DNA of 42,762 nt from Porphyromonas gingivicanis JCM 15907 (GCF_000614585.1 NZ_BAKX01000011.1:1-42762); one strand, 5' to 3'. Shown: positions 25,824 to 38,506, numbered from the stretch's first letter. The notes: generated by a model not told the origin, from the letters alone. Translations and numbers: made by a program.

Positions 25824-27911
25824 CTATGCCTGCTCTTTGACACTCTCTTCTTCCTCCTTCTTAGCTCGTGGATAGGCTATTCGGGAGTGATTCATCGTGA
25901 GTAATTTTTTGACAAACACCTCCTTTATGGTCTTTATATTCCTAAATGTAAGAGGTGTATTGTCCAACAAGCGGTCGGCAACAATAGAGTCCACAATCCG
26001 CTCTACTAACTCTTTAATAGAAGTCTCTGTATACTCCTTCAAGCTACGACTGCTCGCCTCAACGGCATCTGCCAACATAAGAATACCTGTCTCTCGACTA
26101 AAAGGATTAGGACCAGGATAAGTAAAAGGGGTAGGGTCTACCACCTCGCCCGAATGCTCATTACAATACATCGTGTAAAAATATTTGGTACGTCCTCTCC
26201 CATGGTGGGTGCGGATAAAGTCAATTACTTGAGGAGGCAATTTGTGCTTTTGAGCCAAGGCAATGCCCTCGGTAACGTGCTTGATAATAATAGCCGCACT
26301 CTCTTTGTAGTCCAAGTCGTCGTGCGGATTACGACCTCCTTGATTGTTTTCGGTAAAGAAAGCAGCATTAAGCATCTTACCAATATCATGATACAAAGCT
26401 CCTGTACGGGTGAGTTGCACATCGGCATCTATGCTCTGAGCCGCTTCGGTAGCCAATATCGACACTTGCATCGAGTGCTGAAAAGTACCAGGTGCATACT
26501 CCGAGAGTTGGCGTAATAGAGGACGATTTATATCGCTTAGCTCGACCAAACTAATATTACTGATATAGCCAAATATCTTCTCCATAAGATACACAAGTAC
26601 ATAGGTAAACATCAAGAAAATCATATTGATTCCGAAGCTCAATATCCGTTTGAGTTGTACCTGATCAATAACTCCGCTCTGCAAAAATGACACACTCAAC
26701 GAGAGCATAACATAGGTAAGAAAAACTAAAAAAGTAGTTCGTATGAGTTGCGAACGAGATGTCAAGTTCTTCAAACTAAATATGGTAACCATACCTGCCG
26801 CTAATTGTAAGAGGACAAAGTCCAAAGGCTGTGCCACAAAGAGCATAGCTATGAGAATAGTAACTGTATGTACAAAGAAAGCCGAACGAGAGTCAAAGAA
26901 AATACGCACCAATAGTGGTAAGATAATGTAGGGTATAATATAGACATCAAAGTGCCATAGAGAAACCGCAATCTCTGTGATCAGCACAAAGATTAAGATG
27001 CCACCTGAGATAAATATCGCATTCTTGACATTATGGAAGAAGAAGTTACGGAAGAGAAAGAAATAAGCCCACAAAGCCCCCAAAAGGATCATTACTATCA
27101 CGAAAAGACCTATGACCCGACCAAAGAAAGTGCGGTCTGAGCCCGACTTCTCTTCAAACATTTTTTTATAGGATTTCAGTACATTGTAAGTATAGTCGTC
27201 GATCACATCTCCCTTATTGATAATGCGACGTCCTGCCACTAAAACACCCGTCGAGTTAGAGATCTTCTGTTGCTCTTCTCGGACTACCTTATCGTATGTA
27301 ATCTTATCAGGTCTTGTATTAGCTCTTAAATAATTATCTATGTTGAAAAGCTCTATATTCCGACGGTCTAAATAGTCGGGCGCAGCACCCAAAATCTCTT
27401 GATAGGCCTCCTTGAGAGAGAGAAAAAAAGTACTCGAGTATTTGGCACTCTCCTTTTCGGCATTAATTAGATTTACCTCAAGTAATTGCAGGGCGTGAAT
27501 ATCTTCCAAATCATCCTGTGTTACCAATCCTCTTGAGTAAAAGTCTTCCAATTTATGCTTTACATAACGATAATAATCTTGAGAATAAGTTTCCTTATAA
27601 AGGGTCTCGAAGTCGTGTTCCCATCGGCTCAACGCCTCTCTATCTACCTCTCTATCTACCATGTAGTAGGGAAGGACCTCCTTGGCAATGCTGTCTCTCT
27701 CTTGCTCAAGCACCTCTTTTGGCTTAAGTAGAGTAATATCGTAAGGAGCGACAAGAAGTTCGTGCTTCCAGACCTGCCCTTTCTCAAACGTATACATAAA
27801 CTTATGCTCCTTAGGAGCAAAGATTACGATGATAATCCCCATAATAATAAAGATTAGCAACGACTGAATGGAGGTGGTTAAACGATACTTTTGAGAGTTC
27901 CACATAGACAA
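25824..27911 (-). CDS. pgpH: 7TM-HD cyclic-di-AMP phosphodiesterase-like protein
   Basis: 695 residues. The first membrane segment (residues about 15-32) is followed by a long extracytoplasmic 7TM-HD-ext domain, then a 7-helix block (about residues 265-450). A cytoplasmic HD domain follows, with YHDIGKM at about 507-513 and FIRTHHGRGR about 60 residues later. PgpH enzymes degrade the second messenger c-di-AMP. That activity is inferred here from architecture and HD residues. c-di-AMP controls potassium, turgor and envelope stress, but no cyclase gene is in the window. A -7-like box (27942-27949) lies upstream. Confidence 0.9.
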   Translation of the reverse strand: MSMWNSQKYRLTTSIQSLLIFIIMGIIIVIFAPKEHKFMYTFEKGQVWKHELLVAPYDITLLKPKEVLEQERDSIAKEVLPYYMVDREVDREALSRWEHDFETLYKETYSQDYYRYVKHKLEDFYSRGLVTQDDLEDIHALQLLEVNLINAEKESAKYSSTFFLSLKEAYQEILGAAPDYLDRRNIELFNIDNYLRANTRPDKITYDKVVREEQQKISNSTGVLVAGRRIINKGDVIDDYTYNVLKSYKKMFEEKSGSDRTFFGRVIGLFVIVMILLGALWAYFFLFRNFFFHNVKNAIFISGGILIFVLITEIAVSLWHFDVYIIPYIILPLLVRIFFDSRSAFFVHTVTILIAMLFVAQPLDFVLLQLAAGMVTIFSLKNLTSRSQLIRTTFLVFLTYVMLSLSVSFLQSGVIDQVQLKRILSFGINMIFLMFTYVLVYLMEKIFGYISNISLVELSDINRPLLRQLSEYAPGTFQHSMQVSILATEAAQSIDADVQLTRTGALYHDIGKMLNAAFFTENNQGGRNPHDDLDYKESAAIIIKHVTEGIALAQKHKLPPQVIDFIRTHHGRGRTKYFYTMYCNEHSGEVVDPTPFTYPGPNPFSRETGILMLADAVEASSRSLKEYTETSIKELVERIVDSIVADRLLDNTPLTFRNIKTIKEVFVKKLLTMNHSRIAYPRAKKEEEESVKEQA

Positions 27912-27941
27912 ATGATCATGTTATAACGCTTTTAATGCTAA

Positions 27942-27949
27942 CAAAGATA
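27942..27949 (-). promoter_or_regulatory. candidate -7 box for pgpH-aroK
   Basis: On the minus strand TATCTTTG matches TAnnTTTG, 30 nt upstream of the pgpH start. No TTG is found at the usual distance, so the call is based on the -7 box and position. Confidence 0.45.
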
Positions 27950-28308
27950 AAGTTTTTTACCCTCACTTCGTACCTCCGCTCGCTCATTGCACAGCATGAT
28001 AGAAGTAGCAAACTCTACTACAAGAGAAAGTATTCTCTCCCCCAATACAAACACTACACCACAGGAAATAACCTTTTGAGCAAATGGGAAATAGTAGAAG
28101 AACGATTTCGCAACGAACGGTTTTCTTGAACGATTTTAACATCACTACATCGTTATCCAGAGTTCGACACGCACAAAAAAAAGCCACATATCTCCACTAC
28201 AACTTCTACACATATCGATAGCTCTTTCTACTCATATCGGCGCAATGATCTTTTTTCATCATACGTCCTTTAGCAGGGGGTATTAGCCTAAGCTGAGCAA
28301 GAAGGTAT
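27950..28308. other. gene-free stretch between carB terminator and pgpH promoter
   Basis: Short frames on both strands have no protein character or ribosome-binding site. No RNA gene, repeat or hairpin beyond the flanking terminator is recognised. Confidence 0.5.
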
Positions 28309-28349
28309 AAAAAAAGCACTCTCTCACCTTTTCAAGGGTGGAAAGTGCT
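28309..28349 (-). terminator. terminator of the pyrG-yidC-purF-carAB unit
   Basis: On the minus strand AGCACT (28349-28344) pairs with AGTGCT (28320-28315), with further pairing CACC/GGTG inside. A run of seven T follows. It lies 58 nt after the carB stop. Confidence 0.85.
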
Positions 28350-28406
28350 CTGGTTAGTATCATTCCTCCTCGTTATCGCTCTTTCGAGAGAAGGGGAATA
28401 ACGGTG

Positions 28407-31400
28407 TTACTTGTACTCACTCCAAGGTTTAATTTGAATGTCATCGGCAGAGAGTCGGCAGAAAGCAATTATGAAAGCCGATGCCAAACGAGCATTGGTA
28501 ATCAATGGGATATTCAAATCAATGGCAGAACGGCGCAGTTTATATCCATTGGTCAGTTCCCCTTGAGAGAGGTTTTTGTTAATATTCACCACCAAGTCTA
28601 TCGTATGGTCTTGGAGCAAACTCACGGCTTGAGGCTTGCCTTCCTCATCGGGCCAATACACCCGGATAGAGGGAATGCCATTATCTTGTAAGAACTTATG
28701 CGTACCCTCCGTGGCGTAAATAGTGTACCCCTTTTGAGTTAATAGACGACAAGAATCCATCATATCGACCTTCTGCTTGTATCCCCCCGTAGAGAGCAAC
28801 ACATTCTTCTTCGGGATGCGATGCCCTACCGATAGCATAGACTTCAAAATGGCTTCGTCCGTATCATCGGCTATACAGCCCACCTCGCCCGTAGAGGTCA
28901 TATCCACTCCCAAAACGGGGTCTGCCTTTTGCAAACGAGTAAAGGAGAATTGAGAGGCTTTAATTCCCACGTAGTCCAAATCAAAAGCATTCTTCTCAGG
29001 CTTCTCAACGGGAAGACCCAACATAATCCTTGTTGCCAAGTCAATAAAGTTAATCTTCAAGACTTTGCTCACAAAGGGGAAGCTACGAGATGCTCTAAGG
29101 TTACACTCAATTACCTTAATATCATTGTCTTTTGCCAAAAACTGGATATTAAAGGGACCTGATATATTTAGTGCCTCGGCAATCTGACGGCTAATACGTT
29201 TGATACGACGAACTGTCTCTACATACAACTTCTGAGCAGGGAACTGTATTGTGGCATCGCCCGAGTGTACCCCAGCAAACTCTATATGTTCACTAATAGC
29301 ATAGGCAATAATTTCTCCATTTCGTGCCACAGCATCCATCTCTACCTCTTTGGCATGCTCTATGAACTGACTCACTACCACAGGGTGCTTTTGAGACACA
29401 TTGGCTGCCAACTGCAAGAAACGCTCCAATTCACTATGGTTGGAACAAACATTCATAGCCGCTCCCGAGAGTACATAACTGGGACGTACCAAAACGGGGA
29501 AACCCACTTCAGAGACAAATTGGTTAATATCTTCAAGAGAGCTAAGCTCTCGCCAAGCAGGCTGGTCAATGCCCAAATGGTCGAGCATTGCAGAAAACTT
29601 ATGACGGTCCTCGGCGTTATCAATACTCTTAGCCGTTGTACCCAATATATTGACATTCTGCTGATCTAAGCGCACTGCTAAATTATTAGGTATCTGACCT
29701 CCCGTAGAGAGTATCACTCCCTTTGGAGTTTCCAACTCAAGGATGTCCATAACCCTCTCAAAGGTCAATTCATCAAAATAGAGACGGTCACTCTCATCAT
29801 AGTCGGTACTCACCGTTTCGGGGTTATAGTTAATCATCACAGAGTGATACCCCTCCCTACGAATCGTATTGAGTGCATTTACTCCACACCAGTCAAACTC
29901 TACCGAGCTACCAATGCGGTAAGCTCCTGAACCTAATACAACCACGGCAGGTTTCTCGTTGGTATAGGCTATGTCATGCTCTACTCCGTTGTAGGTCAGA
30001 TAGAGATAGTTCGTTTGAGCTGGATACTCTGCCGCTAAGGTATCTATCTGTTTAACAACTGGCAATATGCCCATCTCTTGACGCATCTTGCGGATTTCCA
30101 AAGAAGCCTCTTCCAAATCTTCACGGGTATATTTGAATACGGCTCGAGCTATTTGGAAATCTGAGAAACCCTGTTGCTTAGCACGACGGATAAGGTCTGC
30201 CGACAAGGTATCGGCACTATTGTGTTGCTCCAAAAGCTCGGCTGTATCCAAGATATTTCTCAAGCGATGGAGAAACCATTTATCAATACGTGTAAGATCA
30301 TGAATCTCCTCTACCGAATACCCCTGACGGAAGGCCTTACTTATAACGAATATACGTGTGTCGGTAGGCTCTCGAAGAGCTTGATCTAAGTTCTTTATGA
30401 CAAGGTCTTTATTCTCACAGAAACCATGCATACCCTGTCCTATCATACGCAATCCTTTCTGTATGGCTTCTTCAAAAGTACGTCCGATGGCCATAACTTC
30501 TCCAACGGACTTCATACTACTGCCCAACTGACGAGATACTCCTTGGAACTTACCTAAATCCCAGCGAGGTATCTTACAAACACAGTAGTCCAACGATGGT
30601 TCAAAGAAGGCAGGTGTATTGCGTGTTACAGCATTCTTTATCTCAAATAAGCCATACCCCAAACCGAGTTTTGCCGCAACGAAAGCCAAAGGATAACCAG
30701 TTGCCTTTGAAGCCAAAGCAGACGAACGCGACAGACGGGCATTGACCTCAATCACTCGATAATCTTCGCTTACAGGGTCAAGTGCATACTGCACGTTACA
30801 CTCCCCAACAATACCCAAGTGACGGATAATACGTATCGCTAACTCGCGCAACTTGTGATACTCTCCATTGGTCAAAGTTTGCGAGGGAGCAACCACAATA
30901 CTCTCTCCTGTGTGAATGCCCAAGGGATCAAAGTTCTCCATATTACATACAGTAATACAGTTGTCATAGGCATCTCGTACTACTTCGTACTCTATTTCTT
31001 TCCATCCTCTAAGGCTCTTCTCAACCAATACTTGGGGAGAAAAAGAAAAAGCCTTTTCACAAAGTGCATTCAGCTCCGCCTCATTGTCGCAGAAACCACT
31101 ACCCAAACCTCCAAGCGCATAGGCAGCACGAATAATAACCGGATAGCCCAAACGAGCTGCAGCCAGACGAGCTGCCTCAATACTCTCTACCGCCTCGCTG
31201 GCGATGGTCTTTACATTGATTTCGTTAAGTTTATCTACGAAAAGCTCTCTGTCTTCAGTCGCTATGATAGTCTCTACAGGGGTCCCCAATACCGCTACAT
31301 TATAGCGTTCCAAAATGCCACTACGATAAAGTGCCACCCCACAGTTCAAAGCTGTTTGCCCACCAAAAGCGAGCAAAATACCATCAGGGCGTTCCTTGGC

Positions 31401-31634
31401 AATAACTTTCTCAACAAAGAAAGGGGTAACAGGCAAAAAATAGACCTCATCTGCCACTTCGTGAGATGTCTGTACTGTAGCAATATTTGGATTTATAAGA
31501 ATAGTACGAATACCCTCTTCTCGAATGGCTTTCAAAGCCTGAGAGCCTGAGTAGTCGAACTCACCCGCTTCACCAATCTTCAATGCCCCTGATCCTAAAA
31601 CAAGGACTTTTTTCATCTCTTTACGATCTATCAT
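28407..31634 (-). CDS. carB: carbamoyl-phosphate synthase large subunit
   Basis: 1075 residues, full length. Two homologous halves each carry an ATP-grasp domain. The first opens [20 protein letters not shown] and the second [19 protein letters not shown]. Ribbons such as [20 protein letters not shown] and [16 protein letters not shown] are the metal- and nucleotide-binding ends of the two ATP sites. The last 140 residues form the allosteric MGS-like domain. It makes carbamoyl phosphate from ammonia delivered by CarA, bicarbonate and two ATP, feeding pyrimidine and arginine synthesis. It starts 5 nt after carA. The start [14 protein letters not shown] is used, though an internal ATG at 31616 is possible. 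Confidence 0.97.
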   Translation of the reverse strand: MIDRKEMKKVLVLGSGALKIGEAGEFDYSGSQALKAIREEGIRTILINPNIATVQTSHEVADEVYFLPVTPFFVEKVIAKERPDGILLAFGGQTALNCGVALYRSGILERYNVAVLGTPVETIIATEDRELFVDKLNEINVKTIASEAVESIEAARLAAARLGYPVIIRAAYALGGLGSGFCDNEAELNALCEKAFSFSPQVLVEKSLRGWKEIEYEVVRDAYDNCITVCNMENFDPLGIHTGESIVVAPSQTLTNGEYHKLRELAIRIIRHLGIVGECNVQYALDPVSEDYRVIEVNARLSRSSALASKATGYPLAFVAAKLGLGYGLFEIKNAVTRNTPAFFEPSLDYCVCKIPRWDLGKFQGVSRQLGSSMKSVGEVMAIGRTFEEAIQKGLRMIGQGMHGFCENKDLVIKNLDQALREPTDTRIFVISKAFRQGYSVEEIHDLTRIDKWFLHRLRNILDTAELLEQHNSADTLSADLIRRAKQQGFSDFQIARAVFKYTREDLEEASLEIRKMRQEMGILPVVKQIDTLAAEYPAQTNYLYLTYNGVEHDIAYTNEKPAVVVLGSGAYRIGSSVEFDWCGVNALNTIRREGYHSVMINYNPETVSTDYDESDRLYFDELTFERVMDILELETPKGVILSTGGQIPNNLAVRLDQQNVNILGTTAKSIDNAEDRHKFSAMLDHLGIDQPAWRELSSLEDINQFVSEVGFPVLVRPSYVLSGAAMNVCSNHSELERFLQLAANVSQKHPVVVSQFIEHAKEVEMDAVARNGEIIAYAISEHIEFAGVHSGDATIQFPAQKLYVETVRRIKRISRQIAEALNISGPFNIQFLAKDNDIKVIECNLRASRSFPFVSKVLKINFIDLATRIMLGLPVEKPEKNAFDLDYVGIKASQFSFTRLQKADPVLGVDMTSTGEVGCIADDTDEAILKSMLSVGHRIPKKNVLLSTGGYKQKVDMMDSCRLLTQKGYTIYATEGTHKFLQDNGIPSIRVYWPDEEGKPQAVSLLQDHTIDLVVNINKNLSQGELTNGYKLRRSAIDLNIPLITNARLASAFIIAFCRLSADDIQIKPWSEYK

Positions 31635-31639
31635 AGTTG

Positions 31640-32716
31640 TTATTGATTGAGAACTGATTGAATGAAATCATCGAATATAAAAAACGTATCGTGAGGACCT
31701 CCACACGCTTCGGGATGAAACTGCACAGAACGGTAAGGCATACTTTCGTGACAAATACCCTCATTCGTACCATCATTAAGATTAAAGAACCACTCCTTCC
31801 AACCCTTGGAGAGCGAAGAGGTATCTACAGCAAAACTATGGTTCTGACTGGTTATAAAACAGCGATGGGTATCAGCCATACGTACAGGCTGATTGTAACT
31901 TCTGTGCCCATACTTCAGTTTGAATATCTTAGCTCCTGCCGCTAAAGAGAGCAACTGATGCCCCATACAGATACCATAGATAGGTTTACCCTTGGTAAAG
32001 GCAGTGCGGATATGCTCGACAGCTACCTCACACATATTAGGGTCTCCTGGACCATTAGAAATAAAGAGTCCATCAAAGTCAATGGTATTAAAGTCATAAT
32101 CCCAAGGAACTCTTATTACAGTAATCTCAGGGCAAAGTAAACGACGGATAATATTGTGCTTTACTCCGCAGTCGAGAAGTACTACTTTCTTCTCTCCACT
32201 ACCATAATACACCACCTCTTTGCAAGAGGTCTCTGCAACAAGATTGCGCTCTTCAAAATGCTCATCAATAGCCTCTTCAAGCACCCCCTCTATGGTTATA
32301 GTGCCTTTCATAGCTCCCTTTTCGCGCAAATGTTTGGTCAAAGCTCTGGTGTCAATACCTCCAATACCAACCACTCCCTCACGGCGAAGAGCAGAAGCCA
32401 AAGACTCTACAGCATTCCAATGGCTATACTCCCGTGCATAATCTGCTACTACGATGCCTTGCATATGCATCTTTTCGCTCTCCCAATGTAAAGAAATTCC
32501 CTCTGGATTTACATCCGAAGAGGGAATGCCATAGTTCCCTATCATAGGATAGGTTGCTACCATAATTTGTCCTTTGTAACTGGGATCGGAAAGACTCTCT
32601 GGATAGCCATTCATTGCCGTATTGAAGACTACCTCTCCAATAATATTCTTCTCAGCTCCAAATGAATACCCTTCGTAAAGAGTTCCGTCTTCGAGCTTAA
32701 GGATAGCTTTTTTCAT
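31640..32716 (-). CDS. carA: carbamoyl-phosphate synthase small (glutaminase) subunit
   Basis: 358 residues from the ATG at 32716 ([20 protein letters not shown]), the position used by relatives. A longer frame from 32734 would overlap purF. The N-terminal domain has [20 protein letters not shown]. The class I glutamine amidotransferase domain has [23 protein letters not shown] with the nucleophilic Cys, and [15 protein letters not shown] with His and the terminal dyad region. It releases ammonia from glutamine and channels it to CarB. It starts 2 nt after the purF stop, so translation is probably coupled. Confidence 0.97.
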   Translation of the reverse strand: MKKAILKLEDGTLYEGYSFGAEKNIIGEVVFNTAMNGYPESLSDPSYKGQIMVATYPMIGNYGIPSSDVNPEGISLHWESEKMHMQGIVVADYAREYSHWNAVESLASALRREGVVGIGGIDTRALTKHLREKGAMKGTITIEGVLEEAIDEHFEERNLVAETSCKEVVYYGSGEKKVVLLDCGVKHNIIRRLLCPEITVIRVPWDYDFNTIDFDGLFISNGPGDPNMCEVAVEHIRTAFTKGKPIYGICMGHQLLSLAAGAKIFKLKYGHRSYNQPVRMADTHRCFITSQNHSFAVDTSSLSKGWKEWFFNLNDGTNEGICHESMPYRSVQFHPEACGGPHDTFFIFDDFIQSVLNQ

Positions 32717-32718
32717 AT

Positions 32719-34608
32719 TTATTCTTTGTGCCAATCTTGTTCTACATAGTCTATAAAGGCCTCATTAACGAGGTGGGTACCTCCTGGGGTAGGATAATTG
32801 CCCGTAAAGTACCAATCTCCTGGATGATTAGGAATAGCCTCATGTAGCTTCTCAATGCTCTGAAAAACCACCTTGACATCAGCTTTTACATCATCAGGCT
32901 TAACTAACTCCACTATTTTTGCAGAAATCTCCTCTGCTGAGAAAGGTTTATAAACCTCCTTAACCACGTTAGGTACGAAGTCATTCTTAGAAGTACCTCG
33001 CAAAGAAAGTGCCTTACGATATTGCTCCTCGATGATATGCTCCGAGCCTCGCTCCCTATGTAACGCAATAGCAGCACGGAAAGCGATGAACTCTTTCATC
33101 TTACTCATATCGATACCATAGCAATCAGGATAGCGTATTTGCGGAGAACTCGAAACAATAACAATAAGTCTTGGACCGATACGATCCAATATCTTAAGAA
33201 TGCTCTGCTTAATAGTAGTACCTCGAACGATACTATCATCGATGATAACCAAATTATCCTCTCCTCTACGAATACTTCCATAAGTAACGTCATAAACGTG
33301 AGCAGCCAAGTCGTTACGAGTGTTGCCCTCTGTGATAAAAGTTCTCAGCTTAATATCCTTAATAGCAACCTTCTCTGTACGGATGCGACGCTCCACAATA
33401 CTACGTACCTTTTCCTCATCGAGGGTATCGGTTTGGAGAAGGGCTTTTGTCTTCTCCTCATTCAGATAGTCATTCAGCCCCTCTATCATACCATAATAGG
33501 CGACTTCTGCTGTGTTGGGTACAAAAGAGAAGACCGTATTGTCTACATCATAATCTATTGCTTTGAGGATTTGTTCAGTGAGACAATGTCCCAATGCCTT
33601 GCGCTCTCTATAGATGTCATAATCACTCCCTCGAGAGAAATATATCCTTTCAAAAGAGCAAGCCTTAAAATCAGCGGGAAGAAGTATTTGCTCCAAACGA
33701 TGCTCCCCTTTTTGATTGATGAGAAGTGCTTGCCCTGGCTGTAGCTCCTCTACCTTGTCATAGGTCAAATTCATAACCGTTTGGATAACTGGACGCTCGG
33801 AGGCAACCACAATAACTTCGTCATCAATGTAGTAGAAAGCTGGACGAATACCATGAGCATCTCGCAAAACATACATCTCTCCACTACCACTAAGTCCAGA
33901 CATCACAAAACCTCCATCCCATAGAGGAGCTGTCTTTTTCAAGACATTAGACATATCAATATGTTTCTCAATAAAATGGGTAATATCCATTCCGTCGAGT
34001 CCATGTTCCACATGACCGATGCGATATACTCGCTCCACCTCTCGGTCTAAAGCATGCCCCACTTGTTCTAACAAAATATGTGTATCACTCGTTAGACGAG
34101 GGTGTTGCCCTTTAGTTGTAATCGCCTTAAAAACAGCTTCTACATTGGTAAGATTAAAATTGCCACAAGTAGCTAATGTCTTGGCGCGCCAGTTATTGCG
34201 GCGCACCATAGGATGTACAAAAGTTAATCCACTACGTCCTGTGGTCGAGTAGCGCAAGTGTCCCATATAGCATTCCCCAGCAAAAGGGATATGCTTCTCT
34301 GCAAAAGAAACATCACTCTGCTCCTCTTGAGAAAATTCCCCTATCGTATGATAAACCTTTCCAAAAATCTCTTGTATGGCATTAGCACCTTCTGCCCTTT
34401 GTCGGAATAAATATTCTTCTCCAGGCATCGTTTGTAACTTGACTGAAGCCAAGCCTGCCCCTTCCTGCCCTCTATTGTGTTGCTTCTCCATGAGGAGATA
34501 CAACTTATTGAGACCATACATCCATGTACCATACTTCTCTTGGTAGTAGGATAAAGGCTTTAGTAAGCGTACGAGGGCAAACCCACATTCATGTTTGAGA
34601 GGTTCCAT
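32719..34608 (-). CDS. purF: amidophosphoribosyltransferase, long Bacteroidota form
   Basis: 629 residues, longer than the roughly 470-510 of most PurF proteins. It moves the amide nitrogen of glutamine to PRPP, the first step of purine synthesis. The Ntn-type glutaminase nucleophile is Cys8 (KHECGFALVRLL), so seven residues would have to be removed to free it. KQHNRGQEGAGLAS, MGHLRYSTTGRSG and TSDTHILLEQ are class II amidotransferase motifs. The PRPP-binding loop is VIIDDSIVRGTTIKQSI. A second purF may exist elsewhere, as in other Bacteroidales, so the exact division of labour is unknown. It lies between yidC (22 nt) and carA (2 nt). Confidence 0.88.
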   Translation of the reverse strand: MEPLKHECGFALVRLLKPLSYYQEKYGTWMYGLNKLYLLMEKQHNRGQEGAGLASVKLQTMPGEEYLFRQRAEGANAIQEIFGKVYHTIGEFSQEEQSDVSFAEKHIPFAGECYMGHLRYSTTGRSGLTFVHPMVRRNNWRAKTLATCGNFNLTNVEAVFKAITTKGQHPRLTSDTHILLEQVGHALDREVERVYRIGHVEHGLDGMDITHFIEKHIDMSNVLKKTAPLWDGGFVMSGLSGSGEMYVLRDAHGIRPAFYYIDDEVIVVASERPVIQTVMNLTYDKVEELQPGQALLINQKGEHRLEQILLPADFKACSFERIYFSRGSDYDIYRERKALGHCLTEQILKAIDYDVDNTVFSFVPNTAEVAYYGMIEGLNDYLNEEKTKALLQTDTLDEEKVRSIVERRIRTEKVAIKDIKLRTFITEGNTRNDLAAHVYDVTYGSIRRGEDNLVIIDDSIVRGTTIKQSILKILDRIGPRLIVIVSSSPQIRYPDCYGIDMSKMKEFIAFRAAIALHRERGSEHIIEEQYRKALSLRGTSKNDFVPNVVKEVYKPFSAEEISAKIVELVKPDDVKADVKVVFQSIEKLHEAIPNHPGDWYFTGNYPTPGGTHLVNEAFIDYVEQDWHKE

Positions 34609-34630
34609 ATAGGATTTTTTGGTTTAAGGG

Positions 34631-36481
34631 TTACTTTTTCTTTTGTTGAGCACGCATCTGTTGCTGCTGTAGGCGTTGCGCCTCCTCTAAACGAGCCATA
34701 AAACCTGATTTTTTACGAGGTTTCTTTTTGTTTTCTTCCAACTTGGCAAGTACCTTATCTTCGTTAATCATGAGGCGACTGGCTACAAACTGAATAATAG
34801 TAATCAGAGTAGAGACGAAGTAATAGTAACAAAGACCCGAAGAGTTGCTATTGAACATGAAGAAAAACATAATGGACATAATATAAGGCATCCACTTCAT
34901 CATCTTCATTTGCTGGTTATCGCCCACCGCATTCTGCCCCATAGTATATTGCGAGTACAGAATATTGGTCACAGCCCAAAGTAGACAAAACAAGCTCAAA
35001 TGGTTGCCCATAAGTCCACTAAGAATAGGTATATCGAAAGACCACGTCAATACAGCATCGTAGGTAGAGAGATCCTCTGCCCATAGGAATGATTCACCTC
35101 TCAATGCAATGGCTGTAGGGAAAAACATATACAATGATATCAAAAATGGCATTTGAAGCAACATAGGAAGACAGCCACTCATAGGACTCGCTCCTGCGGC
35201 TCTATATAACGACATAGTCTCTTGACTACGCTTCATCATCATTTGTTGGTCATTGCCCGCATACTTCTCATTGATAGCCTGTACTTGGGGTTTGAGAACC
35301 CGCATCTTGGCTTGAGACACATAGCTCTTAAAGGTAAGAGGGAAAAGAATCGTTTTAATGATCAAAGTCAAAAGCAATATAATAATACCCCAATTGGAGA
35401 TATACTTCGCCAAGAAATTGACAAGAGGCATAATGAGCGTTACATTTATCCAACGGAACACGCTACCCCCTACATAAACAAGGTGCTCCAAATTCATACG
35501 CTCCTCTTTTGCGACCCCCTCATCATAGGCTTTGAGCGCATAATGCTCCAATGGTCCCATATAGAGGGTAAAACCAGCGGTTACTCCATCTCTATTACTA
35601 AAAGGTACAGAAGTGGTTATAGTACACTCTTTGGTATAGTCTCCATCTTGAGTAAGAGTTTTTTGCTTCATCTGTGTAGCCTCAAAAGCATTATCTCTAT
35701 CGGCTATCCATACTGTGGCAAAATATTTATCCTTAAAAGCAATCCAGTGAAGACGTTCTTTCACATCTTCCAAAACTTCACTTTTATCGCTAAGATGGTC
35801 TACATCGTCCGACAAGAGTTTATAGTAAATAGCGGAATATTGATTTTCATTTTTCCAAGACTTCTCTTGACGACGTAACTTTTGCCCCATCTCCAAATCT
35901 AAGAAACGGAGATTACTGGGAAAAAGACGCTCCAAGTTCTCTCCTTCAATGGCAAAACCCAAGCGATAATCATCCTTGTGCAATGTATAACGAAAATCAA
36001 GGTGCGCCAAACTATCTACCGCAAGACGCATTATCAAGGTAGTATCAGAGAGTTGTACAGGGGTAAAATTCAACTCTTTGGTATCCACCACCTTACCCGA
36101 AACGGTACGTAAGGGGATATTGAAAAAAGCATCATCTTTGGTAAAAAGAACAAGAGGTTTTTCTTCCTGGGCTTCATATTGAGTAAGTTGAGCTTGCTCC
36201 AAAGCCCCTCCTCGTGTGGAAAAGACAAGTTCCACCTTAGAGTTCTTAAGATATACTTTCTCCTCCTTAGCATCCTGCACAGAGGCGAACATACTCGTAG
36301 GATCACTTTCGGCAGTTGCCGAAGCATTGACAGATGGGACATGTTCAGAAGTAGCCTCTTCTACAACACGTTCTGTGGCAACAGAGGGTTGCGACGTTGT
36401 AGGATTTGGTTTATTAATTATCGAAAATCCTATGAGCACCAAGGCTATAAGGATTACCCCAATAATGGTATTTCTATCCAT
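34631..36481 (-). CDS. yidC: membrane protein insertase YidC
   Basis: 616 residues. A first membrane helix (NTIIGVILIALVLIGFSIIN) is followed by a large periplasmic beta-sandwich domain (to about residue 345). The conserved 60KD-IMP core with five helices follows, including PLTFKSYVSQAKMRVLKPQV, GASPMSGCLPMLLQMPFLIS and WMPYIMSIMFFFMFN. The tail is strongly basic and glutamine-rich (LEEAQRLQQQQMRAQQKKK), as expected for ribosome contact. It inserts membrane proteins alone or with SecYEG. It stands inside a nucleotide-synthesis gene set (57 nt after pyrG), with no obvious functional link. Confidence 0.97.
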   Translation of the reverse strand: MDRNTIIGVILIALVLIGFSIINKPNPTTSQPSVATERVVEEATSEHVPSVNASATAESDPTSMFASVQDAKEEKVYLKNSKVELVFSTRGGALEQAQLTQYEAQEEKPLVLFTKDDAFFNIPLRTVSGKVVDTKELNFTPVQLSDTTLIMRLAVDSLAHLDFRYTLHKDDYRLGFAIEGENLERLFPSNLRFLDLEMGQKLRRQEKSWKNENQYSAIYYKLLSDDVDHLSDKSEVLEDVKERLHWIAFKDKYFATVWIADRDNAFEATQMKQKTLTQDGDYTKECTITTSVPFSNRDGVTAGFTLYMGPLEHYALKAYDEGVAKEERMNLEHLVYVGGSVFRWINVTLIMPLVNFLAKYISNWGIIILLLTLIIKTILFPLTFKSYVSQAKMRVLKPQVQAINEKYAGNDQQMMMKRSQETMSLYRAAGASPMSGCLPMLLQMPFLISLYMFFPTAIALRGESFLWAEDLSTYDAVLTWSFDIPILSGLMGNHLSLFCLLWAVTNILYSQYTMGQNAVGDNQQMKMMKWMPYIMSIMFFFMFNSNSSGLCYYYFVSTLITIIQFVASRLMINEDKVLAKLEENKKKPRKKSGFMARLEEAQRLQQQQMRAQQKKK

Positions 36482-36538
36482 ATATCTTTCTCTGAAAAAC
36501 GATTATTTCAAGTTGTCTAAAAGTCAAAGATGCCTAAC

Positions 36539-38169
<1,631 letters not shown>

Positions 38170-38218
38170 TTAGTTCCTTTCCTATTTGTTTCATTGAGTT
38201 CTCTTTTCCGTCCAACAC

Positions 38219-38252
38219 AAAAGGCTTTTGGGACACTTTCCAGAAGCCTTTT
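38219..38252 (-). promoter_or_regulatory. attenuator-like hairpin in the pyrG leader
   Basis: AAAAGGCTT (38219-38227) and AAGCCTTTT (38244-38252) form a 9-bp stem with further CCA/TGG pairing inside. On the minus strand, which would be the pyrG transcript, the stem is followed by TTTTGTGTT, as in a factor-independent terminator. It lies between the candidate promoter (38286) and the start codon (38154), the right place for premature termination to control the operon. A role for CTP level is a guess. Confidence 0.5.
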
Positions 38253-38285
38253 CTATGTACAAAGACGAAAAATACATACTCTTCA

Positions 38286-38293
38286 CAAAGGTA
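38286..38293 (-). promoter_or_regulatory. candidate -7 box for pyrG operon
   Basis: On the minus strand TACCTTTG matches TAnnTTTG, about 130 nt before the pyrG ATG. The sequence 19 nt upstream is TTTTCC, not a clear TTG, so the -33 element is weak. Confidence 0.45.
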
Positions 38294-38506
38294 CACTTTT
38301 GCTACCTATTAGGAAAACTATCGAAAGAAAAAAATCAGCACCTATCGGGCAAGAGACTGAAATACAAGAACGAGAAAAAGAGACACTCCAAAGAATTATT
38401 TGCAAGAAACTCTTTTTTTACTTTTCTTTGCAGTGATAATTTTAGTAACACTATAATACAGAATTGCCTATCGAAACACTGCTACTTGATTGAAGATAAT
38501 AGCAAT

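Noticed and set aside
27935..28129. Short frame upstream of pgpH
   Set aside because: It starts across the likely pgpH promoter, has no supporting signals and low protein character.
30855..31550. 231-codon plus-strand frame
   Set aside because: It lies wholly antisense to the intact carB gene, has no recognisable domain and is explained by carB codon structure.
35222..35878. 218-codon plus-strand frame
   Set aside because: Antisense to yidC, which is intact and clearly identified; no family resemblance.
38228..38506. N-terminal extension of the sigma factor frame
   Set aside because: The upstream 93 codons overlap the pyrG leader hairpin and candidate promoter and do not look like protein; region 2 starts normally from the ATG at 38507.
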